NCBI GenBank assembly: GCA_905147135.1
Contig: LR990041.1
Span: 19,033,907 to 19,097,906, forward strand
DNA length: 64,000 bases
DNA from: Blastobasis lacticolella
Taxonomy: Eukaryota; Arthropoda; Insecta; Lepidoptera; Blastobasidae
Direction of reading: 5' to 3'
Positions 43,110 to 52,700 of the stretch are shown here, piece by piece. The translations under genes and the position numbers were made by a program. The notes below the pieces were generated by a model, which did no database searches, was not told the DNA's origin, and worked only from the letters and a program-made list of their open reading frames with translations. Positions within the stretch are counted from its first letter, which is position 1. Each line of letters starts with the position of its first letter.

Positions 43110-46100
43110 CCCTCCCCCTCCAAGATACAACATCGCTGGGGTTGTGTCTTGGCACATCTCTTAACATCAGGCAACACTAGATTAACAGTTTTAGATTTCA
43201 TAGGCCGGCCCCGAGGACGTCGAGGTTGAATTGGAGCTGAAATCTCATCCGAATTACTATGAAATTGAGTTAAATCCGAACTGTGAAATTTACCTACACT
43301 TGTACCGGTGCTAACATCCGCTAGTTCAAAAGTCGTAGGAGTAACTATTCTTGTAATTTTATACGGTCCGTCACGTTTCGGCATTAACTTTTTTGTCAAA
43401 CCTTTAGAGGCGTTACTAAGTGCTGTTGTTTTAACTAACTCTAAGTCTTCGATTTTATAATCAGGTGCAGGCTTGTATAATGCATCCGCAACCTCTTTAT
43501 ATCTATCCTGTTGCGCTTCAACTCGTTCTTTTACCTCCGTCAAACTGTCAATAAAATTACGCCTAAATGGAGTGAATTGAGGCAAGAAATTCTCTTTATC
43601 GAGAATGGACCGTAAATCTCTTTGTGCTTCGAAAGGAGACCTCATCTCACGAGCAAACATCAAATGTGCAGGGCTACAACCCGTAGTGGAACAAGAAGCG
43701 CTATTTAATGCGAACCTTATTTGAGGTAAGAATTTGGACCATGATGAATGATTGTCTTTTACAAGAATTGCTAACATAGTCTTCAGGTCACGATTTTTGC
43801 GTTCTACCGGGTTGGCCTGCGGATGATACAAGGGAATTAATTGTTGTTCTATGCCCAGAACAAATAAACATTGTTGTATTGCGGCAGCAACAAATTGTAC
43901 ACCATTGTCCGTGGTGACACGACGAGGGAAACCAAACCTTAGGAAGTATTCATTAAGTAAAATAGGAGCGCATGACTCAGCCGTTGCTTCTTTCAAAGGG
44001 TATAGTTCGATCCAACGCGTTGCTACGTCTTCAACAACCAAGATCCACATTTCACCGTTGTCCCCTTTCGGCAAGGGACCGAACAGATCTATGGATAAGA
44101 CTTCACCCCGTTGTTGCATAACTGGAGTCTGCAAAAGTCCCGCTGGTTTTTGATTAGATATTTTATATCGTTGACACTCTAAACAGTTTTTCAAATATTC
44201 AGTTACAATTCTGCGCATGCCTGTAAAATAAAATTTATTTCTAATACGACACAGAGTACGCTCAACTCCTTGGTGTCCTGCTGTGGGCGCGTCGTGAAAT
44301 TCTTTCAGGATATCTGGAATCATAGAAGATGGGACAACTAATTGCGGATCATCAGCTTCAGAGTCAGGGCTAAGCCGATAAAGCACACCCTGTGACATGA
44401 CATATCCACGTTCGAGCCAACGATTCGATGCCAGCAGGTCGGTATTTTCTATGTCACTAATGATTTTCTTTATTTCAGGGTCCCGACATTGAGCCTCGCG
44501 AATGTCTATTGAGTTCAACCGAGGAAGATCTACAGTCACGGAGCAGACATCACACTCAGCGATAGAATATGCGTCACAGTTAGGACGACTGAGCATATCT
44601 GCTAGAGCATTTAACTTACCTGGTGTATACTCGTATCTGATGTCAAACGATTGGAGCTTCAAGGCCCATCTAATTAAACGACCATTAGGCGACTTGACGG
44701 TTAAGAGCCATCGAAGCGGCTGATGATCACTTTTCACGATAATAGTATGACCATCGACATAAGGCCTAAACTTCTCAACTGCCCAAATGACTGCAAGCGC
44801 TTCTCGCTCCGTTGTAGAATAGTTACGTTCGGCAGGCAGTAACAAACGACTAGCATAACCAATAGGAAGTTCATCTTTACCTTCGCCTTGCAATAAGGCG
44901 GCGCCTAGTGCGAAGTTACTAGCGTCCGAACGAATAATAAAAGGCTTGCTATAGTCGGCTTGAACTAACACCGGAGCGGAAGTCAATTTATTTTTCAGGG
45001 CGTGAAAAGCCTCTTTTTGTTCATTAGACCAAACCCATGGTTCATTCTTACGCGTGAGCTTGGTTAAAGGTTGAGCAATTTGAGCAAAACTCGGGATGAA
45101 TTTCCTGAACCACGAGCAGGTTTGTATAAACGACTTAAGATGTTTCAGGTTATTCGGTTCCTTTAATCCTATAACTGCGTCAATCTTCGAAGGATCCGGT
45201 TTGATACCATCAGCTGCAACGATATGGCCAAGGTACCGAATATCCTCACGAGCAAACGCACATTTTTCTCGATTTGCCCGCAAACCAAAATGTCGAAGAC
45301 GATCAAATACCTTCGCGAGGTCTTTCAAGTGCTGATCAAAGGTATCCGAGATGACACACAAATCATCGAGATAACCTAGAAGGACAACATCCTGTAAACT
45401 AGCGCCAGAACGGAAACGATCCATCAATCGTTGAAATGTACTGGGCGCGTTTTTAAGACCAAATGGCATTCGAGTGAACCTGAAGGTTCCAAACGGAGTG
45501 ACGAAACCAGTTTTGTCACGATCCTTCGGTGCGACGCTAACCTGCCAGTAACCAGATTTTAAGTCAATTGTTGACATTACACAATTTTGTTTGGTACCCT
45601 GTAACAAATCGTCAATAACTGGTATAGGATAATTGTCAGTTTTGGTAATAGCGTTAAGCCTACGATAATCTACGCAAAAGCGAACACCATTACCCTTTTT
45701 AGGAACTAGAATTGCAGGAGAAGTCCATGCAGATTCACACTCTTCTATAACCCCGTCGCGCAGCATGTTATCGAGTTCAGTTTTCATAATTTCCTTCTTA
45801 GCTGGCGTAAGACGATAAGGAGGGGATGAAATAGGAGGGTGCTCACCTGTATCAATGTTACGTTCTGCATAAGGTGTCGGTTCTCCCCCTGGCTTAAAGA
45901 TGTCAGTATTAGTAACCAATAAACGCGCCAATTCCTGTCGTTGATTGGGCTCCAAGGTAACACCTTCATCGTCGCGAAGCATGTCTGCAGCTGAACACGA
46001 GATATGTTGTGTTGGCAATTCGAACTCAAGAGGAAAAACTTCCTTCACCTGTGAAAAATGCCACGTGGATGTTGCGAAATCGACCGATATACCAGATTGA

Positions 46101-46483
46101 ACAATAAAATCAATACCTAATAATGTTTCATTATTTGAGGCGTCTGGCAAAACCACAAATTCCACGGACACTGTTTTATGTTTAATAACGACATCTAATT
46201 TAGTCGTCAGTACCTTGCGACATTGCGCAGACCCGTCAGCCAATTTGACGGTCATCGAAGTTTGAAAAAACGCGTGATTATTGTCTTTCAACAAATTAAA
46301 TAAAGACGATCCTACGACAGAGCGTTTGGCCGCTGTATCCATTAAAGCTATACCCCTAACTCCTAAAATGGAAATGCCAAGAATCGGTCTTTGTTGAACA
46401 TTGCAATTTATTTTGGAGTCACAATTATCCGCGGACGTTAAGGACGCATCATGTGACAGAGGTACATTATCAGAAAAAATTTT
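42983..46483 (-). CDS. pol: Gypsy pol: protease, RT, RNase H, integrase
   Basis: The frame is open from the codon after the gag UGA (46483) to 42983; the first Met is at 46342. Numbering from that Met: a protease motif at 1-12 (LMDTAAKRSVVG, so D-T-A rather than D-T/S-G) with LLGIDFI near 74-80. The RT has KSGYWQVSVAPKD, TRMPFGLKNAPSTFQRLMD and catalytic YLDD at 324-327. RNase H has RSDASNFALGAAL near 471-483. The integrase HHCC finger lies at about 683-723 and D752-D812-E848 has the normal D-x35-E spacing. The C-terminal part lacks a clear chromodomain. No frameshift or stop interrupts it. The product would be released from a Gag-Pol precursor in the particle. Confidence 0.95.
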   Translation of the reverse strand, partial: KIFSDNVPLSHDASLTSADNCDSKINCNVQQRPILGISILGVRGIALMDTAAKRSVVGSSLFNLLKDNNHAFFQTSMTVKLADGSAQCRKVLTTKLDVVIKHKTVSVEFVVLPDASNNETLLGIDFIVQSGISVDFATSTWHFSQVKEVFPLEFELPTQHISCSAADMLRDDEGVTLEPNQRQELARLLVTNTDIFKPGGEPTPYAERNIDTGEHPPISSPPYRLTPAKKEIMKTELDNMLRDGVIEECESAWTSPAILVPKKGNGVRFCVDYRRLNAITKTDNYPIPVIDDLLQGTKQNCVMSTIDLKSGYWQVSVAPKDRDKTGFVTPFGTFRFTRMPFGLKNAPSTFQRLMDRFRSGASLQDVVLLGYLDDLCVISDTFDQHLKDLAKVFDRLRHFGLRANREKCAFAREDIRYLGHIVAADGIKPDPSKIDAVIGLKEPNNLKHLKSFIQTCSWFRKFIPSFAQIAQPLTKLTRKNEPWVWSNEQKEAFHALKNKLTSAPVLVQADYSKPFIIRSDASNFALGAALLQGEGKDELPIGYASRLLLPAERNYSTTEREALAVIWAVEKFRPYVDGHTIIVKSDHQPLRWLLTVKSPNGRLIRWALKLQSFDIRYEYTPGKLNALADMLSRPNCDAYSIAECDVCSVTVDLPRLNSIDIREAQCRDPEIKKIISDIENTDLLASNRWLERGYVMSQGVLYRLSPDSEADDPQLVVPSSMIPDILKEFHDAPTAGHQGVERTLCRIRNKFYFTGMRRIVTEYLKNCLECQRYKISNQKPAGLLQTPVMQQRGEVLSIDLFGPLPKGDNGEMWILVVEDVATRWIELYPLKEATAESCAPILLNEYFLRFGFPRRVTTDNGVQFVAAAIQQCLFVLGIEQQLIPLYHPQANPVERKNRDLKTMLAILVKDNHSSWSKFLPQIRFALNSASCSTTGCSPAHLMFAREMRSPFEAQRDLRSILDKENFLPQFTPFRRNFIDSLTEVKERVEAQQDRYKEVADALYKPAPDYKIEDLELVKTTALSNASKGLTKKLMPKRDGPYKITRIVTPTTFELADVSTGTSVGKFHSSDLTQFHSNSDEISAPIQPRRPRGRPMKSKTVNLVLPDVKRCAKTQPQRCCILEGEGVTRQPHMSLPLAPPMRTEAITIDGREKRSSRRPNYLADYAP
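43110..43123 (-). other. Polypurine tract of the gypsy element
   Basis: The minus strand reads GGAGGGGGAGGGTG directly upstream of the 3' LTR, the expected primer site for plus-strand DNA synthesis. Confidence 0.85.
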
Positions 46484-48145
46484 TCATTTATAAAAAGGGA
46501 TATTATTTTTATTCATGGTCACCCTATTTTCGGAATCGAATGTATTTACTTTAGCATCACACATGGTCATCCTATAGTCAGTTGTACATGTTTTCATGTT
46601 TGGTATTGTCACCCTATCCGAGGTCCAAAACTCTCCATTTGGCTTGGTCACCCCACTTTTCTGTAATGACAAACATGGCGACTGTAAATTCGGACCAATA
46701 AAATGACAACAGCAACCGGTACAATTTCGTGTCGCATATTCGAGTCGTTCGGGTTCGTAATTCTTTGAAAAGACTAAATCGGAGGAATCCGTCTCGTTAC
46801 AATTCAGCCTCGAGTTGCTACATACACTATTCAGGTTAAGTGGGGTTACATTTACATTATTCGGCACATTATGACACAACCTTGCATAGCATGGTGTAGG
46901 CAAAACATTGTCATGCGATTTTCGAAATAGCAAGCTAGAACAAGTTTCTGATTCCGAGCGATTGTTCACCTGTCTCGTATTACAATTACAAGAAACCGCC
47001 GATTGACTTAAGATATTATTTCGGCACAAGTTGTACGGCAAATACCTATTATTTTCACACATGTTTAACCCAATACATGCAAACTGTGAATTACATTTTG
47101 AACAGTTTGAACGAATCATACCTTTCGTTCCGCAACCATAGCAATATACCATAGCTGGATCATTGTTTACAACAGTAGAGTTCTTATTTCTAAGTTTGTT
47201 GCAATTCTCTTTTAAATGATTATACTTTTTGCAGTAAGTACAAAATAATTTTTTTGGTACCTGTGTATCGGTGTGATTACCATCCGAATCTGTAGAAGGC
47301 ACGGTGCGGGCATTTGCGTCAAAGGGTCGGGTAGCGCTATTGGCGGACGCGGCGGCGCGGTCGGCGCCGTCGACAGGCAAAAACATGTTGGAACCTGTCT
47401 GTGCGGCCGGAGCGTCGCTATTTGCTTGAGCTGATTTCTTCGATTCCCTCAGCGACTCCTCGATGCTCCGCGCTTTGTGCAGCAGCACATCGAAGGTGTT
47501 AAAGGCCTCGCGGTCGAGTCGTTTTCTGATCCGACGATCGAGTATGCTGTAGGTCATGTCCAGCTCCACGCGTTCCGAAAGGTCTCCGCTTGGTAGATGG
47601 GCCAACAAAGCCCTAACTCTTGAAACAAATAAATCAGTGGTACTTTCACCCTGCTGCAGTGTAAACAATTCTTTGTATACACGAAAAGGTGGCTTTCTAG
47701 CTCCGAAAGCACATTGTAGTTTTTTAACAGCATCGCTCCAGGTGGTGGTGGTTCGTTTTATACCCTGCCACCATACCGCAGCCATCTCCGTAAGGAGCAT
47801 AGACAACCCTTTTACACTGTTGTCATCCGTAATTTGAAGACACGCTCTGTAGGCTTCGACAGCATCCAAAAAACCATCTACCGATTCACTGGGTGCACCG
47901 CTGAAGCGGGCCGTGCACTGGGAAAAGTTCGCTGGTGCGGCGGGGACGGTGATGGTGGTGGTCGTCAACTCCGCAGGCGTCGAAGCACGAACTTCTTGAA
48001 TAAGGCGTTGGAACATCTCAGCATTTGACTGCTGGATAGTCGAGAGCAAGGCGTTGAAGTTTTCTGTAGTCATAGTTATAGAATTATCGCCGGCGTCGCC
48101 GGGGTCGTTGATCGAGCCGGACGGATTTTGTCGTGTATTCGGCAT
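46484..48145 (-). CDS. gag: Gypsy gag: capsid and nucleocapsid
   Basis: 553 codons from ATG 48145 to TGA 46486-46484. The capsid-like region (about 75-240) includes AVWWQGIKRTTTTWSDAVKK and FTLQQGESTTDLFVSRVRAL, typical of retrotransposon Gag. An acidic/Ala-rich linker follows. The first CCHC knuckle is intact (CTYCKKYNHLKENC, 302-315). The second has Met in the His position (CYGCGTKGMIRSNC, 335-348). About 200 further residues, rich in Asn and Cys, extend to the stop. Gag would assemble the particle and bind RNA. The stop is in the same frame as pol. Confidence 0.9.
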   Translation of the reverse strand: MPNTRQNPSGSINDPGDAGDNSITMTTENFNALLSTIQQSNAEMFQRLIQEVRASTPAELTTTTITVPAAPANFSQCTARFSGAPSESVDGFLDAVEAYRACLQITDDNSVKGLSMLLTEMAAVWWQGIKRTTTTWSDAVKKLQCAFGARKPPFRVYKELFTLQQGESTTDLFVSRVRALLAHLPSGDLSERVELDMTYSILDRRIRKRLDREAFNTFDVLLHKARSIEESLRESKKSAQANSDAPAAQTGSNMFLPVDGADRAAASANSATRPFDANARTVPSTDSDGNHTDTQVPKKLFCTYCKKYNHLKENCNKLRNKNSTVVNNDPAMVYCYGCGTKGMIRSNCSKCNSQFACIGLNMCENNRYLPYNLCRNNILSQSAVSCNCNTRQVNNRSESETCSSLLFRKSHDNVLPTPCYARLCHNVPNNVNVTPLNLNSVCSNSRLNCNETDSSDLVFSKNYEPERLEYATRNCTGCCCHFIGPNLQSPCLSLQKSGVTKPNGEFWTSDRVTIPNMKTCTTDYRMTMCDAKVNTFDSENRVTMNKNNIPFYK

Positions 48146-48249
48146 ATTTATAAGTTCTTACTTATTACCACTGTTATGTATTTGGAGATACAATTACGAG
48201 GCACAAGAACACAGTCCAATAGGTACACAGTTACGAAAATCGCACAAAA

Positions 48250-48267
48250 CCACGTAAAGGGCGCCAG
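48250..48267 (-). other. Candidate primer-binding site of the gypsy element
   Basis: The minus strand reads C then TGGCGCCCTTTACGTGG immediately after the 5' LTR. The TGG start complements a tRNA CCA end; the tRNA species is not determined. Confidence 0.6.
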
Positions 48268-48558
48268 TGTAGAGGTTATTCTCTTGTACGGGTTTGTAAT
48301 CTGCAATAAAACCGATCAAACTGTGCTGAAGAACGTTTATTGCATAAACACACACAATTACACTTAGAACTCACAAAACACAATAAGATAACTATTTTAT
48401 AACGTGCATAAAAGGTAAAAACTAGATAAAATTACGGAGCGTAGTCCGCTAGGTAGTTAGGACGGCGCGAAGAGCGTTTCTCTCGCCCGTCTATAGTTAT
48501 GGCCTCCGTGCGCATAGGTGGCGCTAGTGGTAGGCTCATATGGGGTTGCCGCGTTACA
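48268..48558 (-). repeat. 5' LTR of the gypsy element
   Basis: 291 bp. Contains AATAAA-like CAATAAACG on the transcribed strand and is bounded by TGTAACGCGG at its 5' and TCTACA at its 3' end. Followed by the primer-binding site. Confidence 0.95.
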
Positions 48559-48562
48559 ATAT

Positions 48563-49150
48563 CCCATTACCATACCTAATAATATTATATAAATTACTAT
48601 TTTTTTAAATTAATAGGCAAATAAATTATATAAAGATAAAAAAATAATATTTATCTTAAAAATCTGCGTGGAAGGATGTGCTAGAAAACGGTGGTTTGAA
48701 GTTGAATGTCGTCAAAACGGAGTATATCGCCAGCTGCAGTGCAGATCCCGCCCGAAACCCGCCCGCCCGTTGTAGGTAACGAAGCTGTCAATAGAACAGA
48801 TAAATCCAAATACCCCGGATCCGTGATGCACGAGTCCGGCGATATCGGCGTGAGGGATATCGCAGATAAGATCAAGGAGGCTCGTCTGCGCTGGTTTGGT
48901 CACGTATTGCGTAAGCGTCAGTTATACGTAGGAAAGAGGTGCCTGAATCTGCCGGTATCAGGAAAGAGGCCTCATGGGCGACCCAAGAAGCGATGAATTG
49001 ACATCACTGAGTCGAATGCGAGAGCTACAGAACATTATTTTTCTATGGCGAGAGCCAACGGCTTACGACGAGAGGATGCCGAAGACCGGGCGAAGTGGAG
49101 AAGATTGAGTAGGAAAGCGGACTCTGGCAGACGCCGGGATAAGCGTTAAA
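48563..49150 (+). mobile_element. RTE-type LINE fragment, right part, split by the gypsy insertion
   Basis: Encodes ENGGLKLNVVKTEYIAS, then after a frameshift YPGSVMHESGDIG, ARLRWFGHVLRKRQLYVGKR and VSGKRPHGRPKKR. It ends in the RTE-type tail (GCGAAGTGGAGAAGATTGAG, GCAGACGCCGGGATAAGCG). This directly continues the RT seen at 42727-42777. Confidence 0.8.
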
Positions 49151-49738
49151 AATAAATATACCTAAGTGATACAAAAATAGACCTTATTCTGTGAGCATAC
49201 ATTCCATTTTTATCTGCTTTCCAATGACTTAAGTTGATGGATCCCAAATGAGGCTCCACATGTTGGGCCAAAACTCCAAGAGACTTGGTCAACAGGAGAA
49301 TTTAGAGGGTCGATCAAAAGTCACGCAACATACAAACCAATTTTAAGAAATTTATAAAGAACATAGCGCAACGAGCAACGGGCCATTATAAAAAACTAAC
49401 CGGTATCCGTTGCCGTTAACAAGCCGCCTGCCTGACGTGGCCGGCATGCCTGTGTCTGCCGTCCCTATATCACTTTAAAAAACATTACTCGTATACTTTA
49501 CAAGCTGCGATACTAATGCCTCGCCTGGTACCTACCTAGACTTTATCATAATTATCTCACTGATCATAATACACGGCTGCTAACAAGTAGGTAGCGACTA
49601 TTATGTGCGTTACGCATTATCTCATATTTTACGGCACAGCGACGCTCAATGGGTACTTCCACTGCAGGTTCTAGTATCTACAATACAACACACATAATAT
49701 TATCATGCCACTCGTGCAACAGCGGCCGTCGCGACAAG
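49151..49738. other. Upstream region of ACY1
   Basis: No coding feature. An in-frame ATG at 49649 would add 30 residues to aminoacylase-1, but the family's N-terminus fits the ATG at 49739. No clear TATA box. Confidence 0.4.
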
Positions 49739-52700
49739 ATGCCGAACTACGAAAACAATCCGGCGATCGCCAACTTCGTGGAATATTTGAGAATACCGAG
49801 TGTGCAGCCCAATATCGATTACGGTAAATATGTTTCCATACCTACTCACTAGATACCGAGGTAGTTTAGGTATCTGCGTGGACAAAACATCTGCTAAAGT
49901 AAAAATTTTAAAGCAACTTTTGTATATATCTACTCAACGCTTTTTCAAAAGCAATTTTTATGACGTTATTTAAACTCTGTCGTGGTACAAAATGCCACTT
50001 GCTACCTATAAATAGAATTTATTTCCACTCCTGCGTTGCATTAGATAGAGATAGAGTCTGCTCGGTACATTGTTATAAAAAGTTGGTAACAGTTTTATTG
50101 AGGAACTTTTGTCATGGTAAGAGCATGGTTATTATTATAAGTACCTACGTACTATGAAAATGGATACCCAGTCCTTCCGCTAGCAGCGCTAGTTTCCTGG
50201 AACTTGTGTGGTGCGCACGCGCATACTTAACTTTCAAATTGAAAAAAGTGCTCCATGTTTGCAGTTTACCTAATTCTACCACTCAATAATGACTTACTCA
50301 ACGTACGTGATGCTGTTCTTTTACATCTATATTTATACATTAGCTTTGCCCGCGACTTCGTTCGCGTGGACTACATGATGATTGGTATCAACACCGTGGT
50401 CTGCGGTCTTATTTAAAAAACCTCCCAGGTTGTAGGTATTTATCAAAAGATAGCAAGTGGTAGAGAGTTCCGTCGCGTACAGATATGGATGTACATTAGA
50501 TTGGTACCTATGTCCCTTTCATTCAACGCTGTCTTAGTGGTTTTACTACACTGGTCTACTTAATCTATCCTGAGTAGAGCGTTTTAAATAGCGACTTAGA
50601 GACCGAAATCGGATTTCTTAAAGAACGACGTTTATGTAGGTACCTATTTCGTATCATAGTACCTACATAATATGTATTATATCACACCTACCTAAATAGG
50701 GAGAGATTGTGAGTGTGGTGTGGGGCTCGCAATTGATGTGATCAGCGCAGCTATGACAGCAGAATTGAATAATACCTCCCATCCTGTAACTAGCTGCGAA
50801 GGCGTGACATATTGACTAATACCTATCTAATGTACCTACAACATACTGACACATCTCTGAATCTTTATAAAATATATACACAGTGGATTGTGTGTAAACG
50901 GTGAGGAAAACAGTTGATTAAACAAAATGCGGTCAATTACGACTGAACGTCTCTTTTCAACTACCTACACAAATTTGGTAAATTTTTCAGATGACTGTGT
51001 GGCGTTCCTCAAGAGGCAAGCCAAGTCCCTCGATCTATCGGTCAGGGTATACGAACTGGTAGCCAAGAAGCCCATTGTCGTATTGACATGGCTCGGCTCT
51101 GACGCATCGAGGCCCTCGATTTTGCTCAATTCCCACATGGACGTGGTGCCCGTGTTTGAAGTAAGTTGCATTGTTATTGGCCTTTTGATCGTCGCCGTAC
51201 ACATTATTTATTCCTCCTGGTGCGCTATTTTTAAGTCGCCCGCCCGGTCGTCGCCTCGATTCAAACGGTTTCAATTTTGATTTTCGACATGAAAAATTCG
51301 TTATTTTGATGCATGATGCTGATTTTTCCTATTTTTGAGCCGTACTTTTATGGTGCCGCCAATACGATTTTAAAATATTGAATTTTTTATGCCGAAAATC
51401 AAATTTGAAAACCGTTCGTATCGAGGCGAGCGGTTCATAAATAGAGCCCGTATGCACTTACCTAATAGAAAGTCTACCACTGTAGCTAACACTTAAGTCT
51501 AAACTAAATAAAGATTATTTAAAAATATATATATAAATTAAATAAAGATTATAAAAGATAAAGATATTTAAAAAATCTATAGAATGTCCTCAAGATCATC
51601 TTTACGGCATTTAATAACGCTTTGTCCTATCAAATGTCAGTCAAATGCTATTAACTTTTTATTCCACTAAACTGAGTACCTACTTACCTACCTCTCTATT
51701 ATCATAGGTACAATACAAGAGCATACGTACAAAGGGTAAAGGACGAGTTCTTTGGGCCTAAGAGCCAGCTAATGTCCCTTCTTTTAACAAACTGATTTAA
51801 CTGACGATGCACTAAATACCCCGTGTGTTGCCGTAGCCGCAAAGGATTTTTTTCTAGAACTGTTAATGCACTTATGTTCTTGTACTGTACTTAGTAACGC
51901 TTACCAAACTGCTCTGCCTTATACTTTGAAAAAGAAGCAATGGATTTCGTTGTAGAGTTAAATGACTAGCTACTAATTATGACACGACAATCTTATCTTA
52001 GTACATACTACAATGATAATTTAAGCACACATTTTGATATGCAAATATGTAATCATCTATTTATCTATCATCACTTTGTATATGTGTAGATTTAAATGTA
52101 ATTATATTATTTTATTATATTATTTAAGAGAAATATTTTCATGATAGAAATAAATTAAATAATGCTAAGTGATTAGGGAAAAAACTTTAAATTTAATGTA
52201 ATTAAATTTAAGTGCTCAATATTGCCTTCGCCGCTTCTTAGATCTCCTTTCAGAGGATCTAAGGTTGGCTGGGAGAAATCCCATTGTGGGATAAGCCCGC
52301 CTTTGCTATCTAAAATTACATTTTTGCAACTCCTGCGCTTATTTATTAAGCGATAAAGAGTTAACATACATACAAACTGTCCATACTAGGTATAGTACCT
52401 ATTTTAAATTTGGTTTTAGAACAGCTGGAAGTACCCGCCTTTCAGCGCGCACATAGACGAAGAAGGAAAGATCTTCGCGCGCGGTTCCCAGGACATGAAA
52501 TGCGTTGGTATCCAGTACCTCGAAGCGATTAGGAACTTGAAACAACGAGGGGTGCAGTTGAAGAGTACTCTGCATGTTACATTTGTTCCTGGTAATTATT
52601 TGTACTTACAACATGGAGTTTTTTAAGAAAGGGATGATAAGGTTTATACGCTGTCGGCAACGCTTGGGTGATGCCCCTGGTATTGCAAACGTGCATAGGC

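Larger units (their letters stand above)
42819..48558 (-). mobile_element. Full-length Ty3/gypsy LTR retrotransposon
   Basis: Two 291-bp LTRs (42819-43109 and 48268-48558), TG...CA bounded and apparently identical, flank gag and pol on the minus strand. The target duplication is ATAT (42815-42818 and 48559-48562). The primer-binding site candidate TGGCGCCC starts one base inside the 5' LTR. The polypurine tract GGAGGGGGAGGG abuts the 3' LTR. No envelope gene is present. Total length is 5.74 kb. Identical LTRs imply a recent insertion. Confidence 0.95.

Noticed and set aside
43851..45335. Plus-strand frames opposite gypsy pol
   Set aside because: Antisense shadows of the intact pol gene.
48706..48996. 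Possible host gene with LRWFGHV and RPKKR
   Set aside because: It is the tail of an RTE-type reverse transcriptase split by the gypsy element.
49649..49738. Upstream in-frame ATG of ACY1
   Set aside because: It would add 30 residues that the aminoacylase family does not have; kept as an unlikely alternative.
50927..50990. Start [10 protein letters not shown] before ACY1 exon 2
   Set aside because: It ends at a pyrimidine-rich acceptor; exon 1 at 49739 joins in phase and supplies the family's N-terminus.
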